A DNA stretch of 64,000 nucleotides from Gammaproteobacteria bacterium (GTDB taxonomy: Bacteria; Pseudomonadota; Gammaproteobacteria; Competibacterales; Competibacteraceae): the NCBI GenBank assembly GCA_024234995.1, contig JACKNF010000013.1:21594-85593 (forward strand). The letters are read 5' to 3'. The translations under genes and the position numbers were made by a program. Below, one piece after another: positions 54,958 to 63,054 of this stretch (the stretch's first letter is position 1; each line of letters begins with the position of its first letter). Below the pieces are notes generated by a model. The model was given only the letters and a program-made list of their open reading frames with translations, had not been told where the DNA came from and made no database searches.

Positions 54958-56067
54958 TAGAGCTTACGCATTGACAAGCATCGTATGATGTGGTCGGTAA
55001 AGACGAACTCGGCCCACGAAGGTTTTGGTTGATGAGAGTCATCAGTCGCCCATCGACAAGCGCGTTGCACTTTGGCGATGTATGTTTTTTTGTTGGGTGA
55101 GCCGCATTCGCCAACGGGGAATCGCTTGGCAGAGATCTGGAGATCAGCCATGATAGCGTCAACCGGTTTTGCCCGCGAAGACTACACCCCCGCGATTTGT
55201 TCGAGGAAGCCTGCTCCGGCTTGAATTTGAAGGGTGGCATCGATCAGTGTCGACGACAGTGTCTTGATAAACCGTACAGCCAATTGATGGCCTTTGTTGG
55301 GCATTTCTGTCGGGAAAACATCATGGCGTGGTGAAAGGGATCAATCTGATCACGTTGTATTACACCGATCCGCACGGTCACCATCAACCGCCTGATTACC
55401 GCATTTACGATAAAGCCGCGAACAAGACCAAAAACGATTATTTTCAGGAGATGTCGCGGAAGTGTTGGCTTGGGGACTCCAGCCAGCCTTTGTCACCGGC
55501 GATAGTTGGTATAGTAGCGCAGCAAATCTCAAGATGATTAAAACCATCATCGGGGATTTCTCTTTGCGCTGGAAAGCAACCGTCGGGTTTCTGTGAAAAA
55601 GGCCAATGGCTCCAGGTACAACAACTGGCGATTCCCGAAGACGCCGTTCGCTCGTGTACCTCCGGGGATTCGGTACGGTCAGATGTTTCGGGAGTGGTTG
55701 AAAACCAACCACACCATTATGCCTTGTATCAGCCGAACGACGAGGATTGGGTCGCTTTTGATCGTCCTGCTTTCCTCAAGCCCACGACCAACACTGGCAT
55801 CGAGCAGTATCATCGGACGCTCAAACAAGTGTGCCACATCGAGCATTTTCAGTCTGGCAACCCACCGCCATTCGCAATCATCTCTTTGCGGCGATCTGTG
55901 GCTATGTCCAATTGCAACGACTACAGGCTACCGACGTGATTCGTAATTGTTATCGTTTGCAGCGTGAGTTGTTTAATGAGGTGATTGCCACGTTTATTCA
56001 AGCCTTCGCCCCCAACTTGGGACACCTCAACCCACAATTCCAACCTCCTGTCAATGCGTAAGTCCTA
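54958..56067 (+). mobile_element. Insertion sequence, 1110 bp, with inverted repeats and target duplication
   Basis: The left end TAGAGCTTACGCATTGACA and the complement of the right end TAGGACTTACGCATTGACA match at 17 of 19 positions. The element is flanked by a perfect 5-base direct repeat GAATA (54953-54957 and 56068-56072), as expected from transposition. It contains one transposase gene on the + strand, now in several frames. Confidence 0.85.
54980..56061 (+). pseudogene. Transposase (IS4/IS701-like DDE type), multiply frameshifted
   Basis: The reading frame shifts several times. Fragments in order: EISHDSVNRF, DLFEEACSGLNLKGG, then VVKGINLITLYYTDPHGHHQ (55328 onward), YDKAANKTKNDYFQEM, AFVTGDSWYSSAANLKMIK, HYALYQPNDEDWVAFDRPAF, NTGIEQYHRTLKQVCHIEHF and RNCYRLQRELFNEVIATFIQ. 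Asp residues in the early VDDSVLDKPYS-like segment and TGDSWYSS, and Glu in TGIEQYHR, would form the DDE triad. The stop codon lies in the right inverted repeat. Cannot be active as written. The family call is tentative. Confidence 0.75.
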
Positions 56068-56072
56068 GAATA

Positions 56073-56344
56073 GAAAATGAGCATGTCGTCACGCCAGCGC
56101 GGATCACCGACAATCGCAATCTTTTCGATATCGCGTCATGCTTGAAAAAGAAACTCACATCTCCCCACGCATCGCTGGGTTCCCACCCAGAGAAATCTTC
56201 AAGTTTGATCAATACCTTGACCTTACCTTCGGCAATACCTGCCGGGTTTCGGCTTCCGCCAAAACGATTGAATCTGCCCAATTCAACAAACCACTTAACG
56301 TAATAACGTGACCCGGTTTGTTTCTCAACGGCTGAGATTGCCAC
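56073..56344 (-). pseudogene. SpoIIAA-like (STAS-fold) gene, interrupted by the IS and frameshifted
   Basis: The N-terminal part has EGKVKVLIKLEDFSGWEPSD and AWGDVSFFFKHD, matching the SpoIIAA-like family (lipid-binding STAS-fold, about 120 residues). One base out of frame it continues DIEKIAIVGDPRWRDDML up to the insertion point, and the C-terminal end (YRRAEARFYRK, DKAKAWLV) lies on the other side of the IS near 54,880-54,957. A GTG at 56344 is a possible start. Lies 96 bases downstream of the Gly-rich gene on the same strand. Confidence 0.7.
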
Positions 56345-56440
56345 AATCTCTCCCTCTCATCCTGACGCAAGGTCTCACAGCACCCAAAGGTAAACTGTAA
56401 GACCTGTCACCGGAAAAATATCTTTAGTTAAACAGGGGGA

Positions 56441-56818
56441 TTAACGACGATTGATCCAGCCAACGCCTCCGCCCCCGCGCCGGTTGACCCAACCGCCACC
56501 GCCCCCATTAATCCAACTACCGCCCCGGTTGACCCAGCCACCGCCCCCCCCATTGATCCAGCCCCCGCCACCGCCGCCATTGATCCAGCCAGCGCTGCCA
56601 CCACCTCGATTGACCCAGCCGCCACCGCCCCAGCCACCGCGCCGGTTGATCCAGCCACCGGCCTGGACAGATTGACTGACGGCCAAGCCACTACCTAAGA
56701 GTACGCAGCCAATCACCGCTTGCGACCATCTTCCCAAGCCGCGTAAGAACGTGCGGCGCTGTTCCTCAGATGGCGCATCAATTGAATCAGGGTGTTGCAT
56801 GTCATTTTGATCGGTCAT
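56441..56818 (-). CDS. Gly-rich W-(I/V)-N repeat protein, candidate radical-SAM-modified RiPP precursor
   Basis: About 125 residues from the ATG at 56818 (GGAG 8 bases upstream; an ATG at 56824 is also in frame). The N-terminal half ends in a hydrophobic signal (RRTFLRGLGRWSQAVIGCVL to VQA) that has a twin-Arg look. The C-terminal half is almost only Gly, Trp, Asn, Arg, Ile/Val with eight W-(I/V)-N motifs (WIN or WVN) spaced by glycines. Length, half-and-half layout and aromatic-x-Asn repeats match the GrrA/OscA family of rSAM-associated Gly-rich repeat proteins, whose aromatic-x-x motifs are cross-linked into three-residue cyclophanes. No radical SAM gene is visible in the window. It follows an NTF2-like gene by 12 bases. 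Confidence 0.8.
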   Translation of the reverse strand: MTDQNDMQHPDSIDAPSEEQRRTFLRGLGRWSQAVIGCVLLGSGLAVSQSVQAGGWINRRGGWGGGGWVNRGGGSAGWINGGGGGGWINGGGGGWVNRGGSWINGGGGGWVNRRGGGGVGWINRR

Positions 56819-56830
56819 GATCATCTCCGC

Positions 56831-57394
56831 TTACTGAGCTTTCGGAGCCGGTTTGCCGTCTTCCTGGGCGGGCGCTTCTTCCATGTCTTCCGGCGGAGGC
56901 ATATCGTCACCGGTCAGATTCGAAAAGTGTAAGGTTTGGAATTTCCAGCCGCTTTTCTCTTTCCTCAATACCCCTGACACGTTAAGGACGTATTCGCGGG
57001 CCTCCCCATCCGGCGTAACATCTTGCATATTGCAGGAGGCGATCACCCAAGCAACATTGCCATCGTGCCCACTGGAAGCTTCCGGGCATTCGTGCTTGAA
57101 CGTTCCTGCCTTAAAATCCTGAAAAAATTGCTTATAGGCCTCCTCGACCGCCGCCCTGCCTTTCCAAAACTCACCAGGACCTGTACCCATAAGCACGACA
57201 TTTGGATCATCTGCGTAGAACATCATCAACGCTTTGACATCCTGCTTGTTCATCGCCTCATCATGCTGGCTTAGCATCGCTTTGACCTCTTCCTTGATTT
57301 TATCGCCGTCCATTGGCGGGGCGGCCAACGCCGTGGCCGATAGCAGAGTGCATCCCAGGGTTGTTGCCAATAAAAGAGCATTGGATTTCTTCAT
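56831..57394 (-). CDS. Exported NTF2-like (SnoaL/DUF4440-type) protein
   Basis: About 187 residues from the ATG at 57394 (GGAGTGAG upstream); the frame is open to 57427. Signal peptide (LLLATTLGCTLLSATALA), then a cone-shaped NTF2-like domain: VKAMLSQHDEAMNKQDVKAL, MMFYADDPNVVLMGTGPGEF, VAWVIASCNMQ, GVLRKEKSGWKFQTLHFS. The C-terminal tail is Pro/Glu-rich. Probably periplasmic. It is the first gene of a short minus-strand series with the Gly-rich protein and the SpoIIAA-like gene. Confidence 0.82.
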   Translation of the reverse strand: MKKSNALLLATTLGCTLLSATALAAPPMDGDKIKEEVKAMLSQHDEAMNKQDVKALMMFYADDPNVVLMGTGPGEFWKGRAAVEEAYKQFFQDFKAGTFKHECPEASSGHDGNVAWVIASCNMQDVTPDGEAREYVLNVSGVLRKEKSGWKFQTLHFSNLTGDDMPPPEDMEEAPAQEDGKPAPKAQ

Positions 57395-57427
57395 GACGAT
57401 TCTCACTCCAAGGTGTTGGACCAACAA

Positions 57428-57960
57428 ACTCGTCGCTCAAGAGGCGGAACAAAATCCCAATAATTTTGCAGGTTATACTAGCTGAATAACGGTTGAAATT
57501 CACGCTTGATATCCGATCAAAGCAAACCGCGCGCTTTTTAGTAGCAATGCTGCAATATCACCGCATCCCTCATCTTTCCGGTGACTGGATTCACGCTAAA
57601 CCACCGCCGTAATATCCATTAAAGAATAACAATTTTTTATTATTTTAAAATGAGCAACATAAAGTCGAATCAATCATTATTCCAGCAAAATAGGTTTGCA
57701 TAATTTACCTGAGCGTTGTAAAACTAAATTAAGCTAAAATGTAACCATTAAGTTACTAAACAAAGGGTTTTTAAAATCCCGATACTGATGCGCTAAGCCA
57801 CCCGCTGATCCGGTCTAACTAGACCGCAACATATTGATAAATAATTGATTACACTGTCTCGTTAACCCATTTGCATATATATGTCGGAGGCGCTGCGGGC
57901 AATACATTGCCATAATGCGGATATCGAGTTCAGTGGAACCGCGACCCGGGAATTCTTCCA
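57428..57960. promoter_or_regulatory. Divergent intergenic region with a 7-2-7 palindrome
   Basis: The 530-base A+T-rich gap between the NTF2-like gene and proV has no gene. It holds a perfect inverted repeat CGGTCTA-AC-TAGACCG (57811-57826), about 135 bases before proV, which could be a regulator site, and a weaker GTAAC...GTTAC pair (57741-57756). Osmotic control of proVWX would act here. Confidence 0.4.
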
Positions 57961-59159
57961 ATGAACATCAAAATTGCAATCAGAAACCTCTACAAGATCT
58001 TTGGGGATAACCCAAGATAGCCTTGCTGCTGCTTGAACAAGGCGTGGACAAGGCACAAATTTTCGAGCGTACCGGCCAAAGTGTCGGAGTCATGAACGCC
58101 AATTTTGATATCCACGAAGGCGAAATTTTCGTCATCAAGGGCCTGTCTGGTTCTGGAAAATCCACCTTGGTGCGCTTATTGAACCGGTTGATCGAACCTA
58201 CTTCAGGACAAATTCTGGTGGATGACGAAGACATTGCCGTCCTGCCTGCGGAAGGATTGCAAAACCTCCGGCGGCGCAAGATGAGCATGGTCTTTCAGTC
58301 TTTCGCATTGATGCCGCATTTCAACATTATCGACAATGCCGCGTTCGGCCTGGAGCTATCGGCAGTTCCGCGTCCGGCCCGCTATGCACGCGCCTTGGCA
58401 GCGCTGGATCAGGTCGGGCTGAAAGCCTATGCAGAAAGCTATCCGGATGAACTCTCGGGTGGCATGAAACAACGGGTTGGATTGGCGCGGGCGCTTGCCA
58501 ACGATCCCGATATTCTATTGATGGATGAGGCATTCTCCGCCCTTGACCCGCTGATCCGGTCAGAAATGCAGGATCAGTTGCTGGACCTTCAGACACAGCA
58601 AAAACGCACTATCGTATTTATCTCCCATGATCTGGATGAGGCCATGCGCATCGGCGACCGCATTGCGATCATGGAAGGCGGGCGTGTCGTGCAAGTGGGA
58701 ACACCGGAAGAAATTCTTCGCAATCCCGCTGACGATTACGTCAGTTCCTTCTTTCGCGGCGTAGATGCATCCAAAGTATTGACCGCTCGTGATGTGGCAC
58801 GCACCGAACATGCGACGCTGATCGATCGCCAAGGCACGGGCATCCGCGCTGCGCTGCAACAAATTTCTTCCCGCCTTGAGGATTACGGCTATGTGGTCGG
58901 CTCCAACCGGGCGTTTCACGGTGTGGTGTCCGCCGATTCCTTACGCGCGGCGGGCCGGGGCGAAGATGTCCCGCTCAAACAAGCCTTCCTGCCAGACATC
59001 GACCCGATCCCAGCCGACACACCGCTGAATGAACTGTTATGCACCGTCGCGCAGGCACCCTGTGGCGTACCGGTCGTTGACCTGAAGCAGCATTACCTGG
59101 GCGTAATCACCAAGGCTAACCTACTACTGGCACTCAATGGCGAGGAGGAATTCATATGA
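57961..59159 (+). CDS. proV: Glycine betaine/proline ABC transporter ATPase, apparent frameshift near start
   Basis: ProV-type ATPase (about 399 codons). Walker A GLSGSGKSTLVRLLNRLIEP, Q-loop MVFQSFALMPHF, signature LSGGMKQRVGLARAL, Walker B ILLMDEAFSALDP and a H-loop FISHDLDEAMRIGD are intact, and a C-terminal CBS pair follows (about 270-395). The N-terminus MNIKIAIRNLYKIFGDNP (57961 onward) runs into a TAG, and the expected next segment LLLLEQGVDKAQIFERTG is in another frame: one base, probably an A near 58014, appears to be missing. A start at TTG 58023 is formally possible but would lose the first conserved strand. First gene of proVWX. Confidence 0.85.
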
Positions 59160-60256
59160 GTACTGAAAATCCCTGGGCTGCACCCGATGAATCAGCCGCC
59201 GCCTCAGTACCCGCTACAGGAACAACCAGTGCACCGGCAGCCAATCCATGGGGCAGCGGCGGTGAACCGATACCATCACCTGCGCCAGCCGATCCGGATT
59301 GGCTGGCTGCCGCATCTGCCTCTGCCGATCCTGCTGCATTCGACTGGCTTCATCCTTTTCAAGAAACCTTGATTCCGTTGAATATTTGGGTAGATCAAGG
59401 TCTGGATTGGCTGGTAGACAACTTCCGTCCGGTGTTCCAGGCAATCCGCTGGCCGATCGATGCCATTCTGACCTCTGTCGAATCCGCCCTCTTAGCGGCA
59501 CCTGCATTGTTGATCATTCTGATATTCGTGCTGCTCGCCTGGCAGATGGCCGGACGCCGGTTAGCAGCAGGTACGCTGGTCTCGCTGGTGATCGTTGGGC
59601 TGATCGGTGCCTGGTCCGAAGCGATGGTGACCTTGGCTCTGGTATTGACTTCGGTTTTTTTCTGTGTGCTGGTTGGGCTGCCGCTAGGCATCTGGCTAGC
59701 CCGCAACGATCGAGCGCTTGCGATATTTCGCCCGATCCTGGATGCCATGCAAACCACACCCGCGTTCGTTTACTTGGTGCCCATCGTCATGCTGTTTGGG
59801 ATCGGCAATGTCCCCGGTGTAGTAGTCACCATCATCTTTGCGCTGCCACCGCTGATCCGCCTCACCAACCTAGGCATCCGCCAGGTTCCAGCAGACTTGG
59901 TGGAAGCTGCCCAAGCGTTTGGCGCCAACCCCCGGCAATTGCTTTATAAGGTTCAAATCCCTCTGGCAATGCCTAGCATCATGGCGGGTGTCAATCAAAC
60001 ACTCATGCTGGCGCTATCTATGGTAGTGATCGCCTCGATGATTGCTGTGGGAGGATTAGGCCAGATGGTGCTACGCGGGATCGGCCGCCTCGATATGGGA
60101 TTGGCGACCATCGGCGGCGTGGGCATTGTGCTGCTCGCCATTATTCTTGACCGTCTCACCCAATCGTTTGGCACGAATACCCGGGATAGGGAAGTCCGCC
60201 ATTGGTATCAGCAAGGTCCAGCAGGTTTGATCTACTGTTTGCTGGGCCGTCGCTAA
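59156..60256 (+). CDS. proW: Glycine betaine/proline ABC transporter permease
   Basis: 366 residues. A long Pro/Ala-rich soluble N-terminus (about 1-75) precedes the ProW membrane core with the family motifs WLHPFQETLIPLNIWVDQGL, MQTTPAFVYLVPIVMLFGIG, VVVTIIFALPPLIRLTNLGI and VEAAQAFGANPRQLLYKVQI. It overlaps proV by 4 bases (ATGA), so they are co-translated. Confidence 0.93.
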   Translation: MSTENPWAAPDESAAASVPATGTTSAPAANPWGSGGEPIPSPAPADPDWLAAASASADPAAFDWLHPFQETLIPLNIWVDQGLDWLVDNFRPVFQAIRWPIDAILTSVESALLAAPALLIILIFVLLAWQMAGRRLAAGTLVSLVIVGLIGAWSEAMVTLALVLTSVFFCVLVGLPLGIWLARNDRALAIFRPILDAMQTTPAFVYLVPIVMLFGIGNVPGVVVTIIFALPPLIRLTNLGIRQVPADLVEAAQAFGANPRQLLYKVQIPLAMPSIMAGVNQTLMLALSMVVIASMIAVGGLGQMVLRGIGRLDMGLATIGGVGIVLLAIILDRLTQSFGTNTRDREVRHWYQQGPAGLIYCLLGRR

Positions 60257-60334
60257 GGCGCGGAAACGCGTCACCCCGCCGGGGCGCTGACGTGTGCCCT
60301 ATCCTTAATCTGCTTCGGAAAGAAGGAGAGATTC

Positions 60335-61360
60335 ATGAGATATTTCGCGACTCGATGGACGGGTCTGAAAGCGCTTTTCACTGCATTGCTAACGCTATCC
60401 CTGTGGTCTACAGGCAGTCCAGCCGCCGATCTGCCTGGAAAAGGCGTCACAGTTCAACCTTTGAAAAGTTCGATAGCCGAGGAAACTTTCCAAACCTTAC
60501 TGGTGATGAAAGCGCTGGAGCGCTTGGGCTATGAGGTCAAACCGATTAAGGAAGTCGAATACGCAACCGCGCATGTCGCCATCGGCAACGGTGATGGCAC
60601 GTTTCTGGCGGATCACTGGGATCCACTCCATGTAGACTTCTATACCAAGGCCGGCGGCGCCAGCAAGATTTACCGGGAAGGTGTTTACTCGCCAGGGGCG
60701 CTGCAAGGCTACCTGATCGACAAGAAAACCGCTGACCAGTACAAGATTACCCATATCGATCAGCTCAAGGATTCGAAACTGGCCAAAGTGTTCGACACCA
60801 ATGGCGATGGCAAAGCAGACCTCGCTGGCTGCAATCCAGGCTGGGGTTGTGAAAAAGTGATAGAGCATCAATTGGATGCTTTTAAATTACGGGATACCGT
60901 CACGCATAATCAAGGCAGTTATTCAGCGATCATCGCCGACACTATTACCCGTTTCAAGAAAGGTGATCCGGTGCTGTATTACACCTGGACGCCTTACTGG
61001 GTTTCCGGTGTGATGGTACCTGGACGCGATGTGGTGTGGTTGCAAGTACCGTTTTCTTCATTGCCTGGCAAGCGCAAAGATGTCGATACCACGCTGCCAA
61101 GCGGCCAAAATTACGGTTTTGAGGCCAATAACCAGCGCATTATCGCTAACCTGAAGTTCGCACAGGAAAATCCCGCGGCAGCCAAACTGTTCTCGATCAT
61201 GGAGATCAGCGCTAACGACATCAGCGCGCAGAATTTGCGAATGCGCAATGGTGAAAAGAGCATGGCAGATATCGAACGCCACACCGATGCCTGGATCAAG
61301 GGCCACCAAGAAACCTTCGATGGCTGGATTCAAGAAGCCCTCAAGGCTGCTGACAGCTAA
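60335..61360 (+). CDS. proX: Glycine betaine/proline periplasmic binding protein
   Basis: 341 residues with a signal peptide (ALFTALLTLSLWSTGSPAA). Typical ProX: GVTVQPLKSSIAEETFQTLL, DHWDPLHVDF, AGCNPGWGCEKVIEHQLDAF and YYTWTPYWVSGVMVPG, supplying Trp residues for binding the quaternary amine. AAGGAGAG lies upstream of the ATG, and a strong terminator follows. Last gene of the proVWX importer. Confidence 0.93.
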   Translation: MRYFATRWTGLKALFTALLTLSLWSTGSPAADLPGKGVTVQPLKSSIAEETFQTLLVMKALERLGYEVKPIKEVEYATAHVAIGNGDGTFLADHWDPLHVDFYTKAGGASKIYREGVYSPGALQGYLIDKKTADQYKITHIDQLKDSKLAKVFDTNGDGKADLAGCNPGWGCEKVIEHQLDAFKLRDTVTHNQGSYSAIIADTITRFKKGDPVLYYTWTPYWVSGVMVPGRDVVWLQVPFSSLPGKRKDVDTTLPSGQNYGFEANNQRIIANLKFAQENPAAAKLFSIMEISANDISAQNLRMRNGEKSMADIERHTDAWIKGHQETFDGWIQEALKAADS

Positions 61361-61389
61361 AAGTTGAATAATAATTTTTGCAGCTTAGT

Positions 61390-61427
61390 AAAGGCCACTC
61401 CTTGACGGTGGCCTTTATTTTTGTTTC
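61390..61427 (+). terminator. Rho-independent terminator of proVWX
   Basis: Perfect 9-bp stem AAAGGCCAC/GTGGCCTTT with a 9-base loop, followed by ATTTTTGTTT. It starts 30 bases after the proX stop. Confidence 0.9.
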
Positions 61428-61589
61428 TCAAAAGCGAAAATGTGACCGGATCATGAGGCTGAAGAAGATGTCGAAAAGGCCATCGATGATGAACTATCAT
61501 TGGTGATCATCGAATTTTTATACGATAGCAGGGCGAATGAAACTCGATCCCGCCGGAAAGCTTAAAAACCATTAGAATGGAGGGCTAGT

Positions 61590-62129
61590 ATGGTATTAAC
61601 CAACCCATGGAACATTACCCTGCGCAACTTAATCGTCCAACCTCGATACTGGCTGGTGATTGCTGCCGGGCTTAGCGGACTCGCAATGGCGCCGGCATGG
61701 GCAAATCCGGCTTGGACTGCAGTCATCCGCCCCGATCCGGTGACGCGTCAGTCACGTTGCCTGCTGGTCAGCGAAACCTTGATCACTCCAGATGGTTATG
61801 ATTCCACGCCAGTTTTCTTGGCGTTGGATGGCATGAGCCTGCGCATCGTCACCGAATCGGAACTGGATGTCTCATTTAACGATTTGCGCCTGGATGTCGA
61901 TATAGAGCCGCCGGTCTATAGTAACAAATTAATACAAAAGACGATTCTGGTTTTCGATCACGATATCCCCAAGCTGATCGAGCAATTCCGGAAAGGCAAG
62001 CAAACAACCGTGCATTTACGTTTCTGGCCGACTTGGCCGGCGACCCAGTCATTCCCGGTTCAATTCAATCTGATCGGATTCAGTAAAGCCCATGACAGCT
62101 TTACTCACGGCTGCCAGCCAACCGGATAA
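61590..62129 (+). CDS. Hypothetical exported protein
   Basis: 179 residues. A hydrophobic segment ending AMAPAWA (about residues 20-40) is a probable signal peptide. The mature part has no recognised motif (VSETLITPDGYDSTPVFLAL, TVHLRFWPTWPATQSFPVQF) and looks like a small beta-rich periplasmic protein. GGAGGG precedes the ATG. It is 37 bases upstream of a DUF3365 sensor gene and probably in one operon with it and the kinase. Confidence 0.75.
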   Translation: MVLTNPWNITLRNLIVQPRYWLVIAAGLSGLAMAPAWANPAWTAVIRPDPVTRQSRCLLVSETLITPDGYDSTPVFLALDGMSLRIVTESELDVSFNDLRLDVDIEPPVYSNKLIQKTILVFDHDIPKLIEQFRKGKQTTVHLRFWPTWPATQSFPVQFNLIGFSKAHDSFTHGCQPTG

Positions 62130-62166
62130 GATCCTACTGACCATTGCTATTTCGAGGAGTTTGCCC

Positions 62167-63039
62167 ATGGGTTTGCGCATGAAGTTTAATCTGGTGTTAT
62201 TGCTGGCCTTCGCGATCGGTCTAACGCTGGCAGCGTATCTGTCCGACCAGATTCTCAAGCAGAATGCCCGCGAGGAGGTGCTCCAAAATGCCCGGATCAT
62301 GATGGAGAGCGCGCTGGGCGCCCGTGCCTACACCGCCGAGCGTATCCGGCCTCTGCTAGCCTTACAGATGAAGCGGGAATTTCGTCCGGAGACGGTCTCG
62401 GCTTTTGCAGCGGTACAAAGCTTCAAGGCGCTACGGGCTAAGTTCCCTGATTATACCTATAAGGAAGCAGCACTTAATCCGACCAATCCTAACGACCGGG
62501 CCAATGACTGGGAAGGGGATATCATCCATGAATTCCGCAATAATGCGGAGCGCAATGAACTGATTGTTCAAAGAAATACGCCGACTGGGCAGATGCTCAA
62601 CCTAGCACGGCCGCTGGGTGTCAATAATGAGGGATGTCTGACCTGCCACGGCCGGATCGAGGATGCTCCCAAGACCATGACCGATATCTACGGGGTGAGC
62701 AATGGGTTTGGCTGGAAGATGGGCGAAATCATCGGCGCGCAAATCGTCACAGTGCCAATGTCAGTGCCGCTGGAACGTGCTCAACAGACTTTTATTACCT
62801 TCATGATCCTGCTGGGTGGCGTATTTTTATTGCTTCTAGTGCTGCTTAACATCATGCTCCACTTCGTGGTCATCCAGCCAGTCAAGCGAATGTCAATGAT
62901 CGCCAGCGAAGTCAGCTTAGGCAAGCCGGATGTGCCGGAATATGTCAAGACAGGCTCTGATGAAATCGCCTCGCTATCGCAGTCATTTAACCGGATGCGA
63001 TTGAGTCTGGAAAGCGCCTTAAAGATGCTGGGCGAATGA
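62167..63039 (+). CDS. DUF3365 haem-motif sensor with HAMP domain
   Basis: About 290 residues from the ATG at 62167, which has GAGGAG just upstream; the frame is open to 62092 but the signal anchor begins here (FNLVLLLAFAIGLTLAAYL). A periplasmic Tll0287-like/DUF3365 domain includes a c-type haem motif CLTCHG (CxxCH). A second membrane helix (ITFMILLGGVFLLLLVLLNI) and a HAMP domain follow, with no kinase or other output of its own. It should sense a redox or gas signal and pass it on through HAMP. The Ser/Thr kinase gene follows 15 bases later. Confidence 0.85.
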   Translation: MGLRMKFNLVLLLAFAIGLTLAAYLSDQILKQNAREEVLQNARIMMESALGARAYTAERIRPLLALQMKREFRPETVSAFAAVQSFKALRAKFPDYTYKEAALNPTNPNDRANDWEGDIIHEFRNNAERNELIVQRNTPTGQMLNLARPLGVNNEGCLTCHGRIEDAPKTMTDIYGVSNGFGWKMGEIIGAQIVTVPMSVPLERAQQTFITFMILLGGVFLLLLVLLNIMLHFVVIQPVKRMSMIASEVSLGKPDVPEYVKTGSDEIASLSQSFNRMRLSLESALKMLGE

Positions 63040-63054
63040 AATAATAGGTAAGAC

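Noticed and set aside
56451..56675. Pro-rich ORF on the + strand opposite the Gly-rich gene
   Set aside because: It is the complement of Gly codons (GGN) read as Pro (CCN); the minus-strand gene has a ribosome site, a signal and regular W-x-N motifs.
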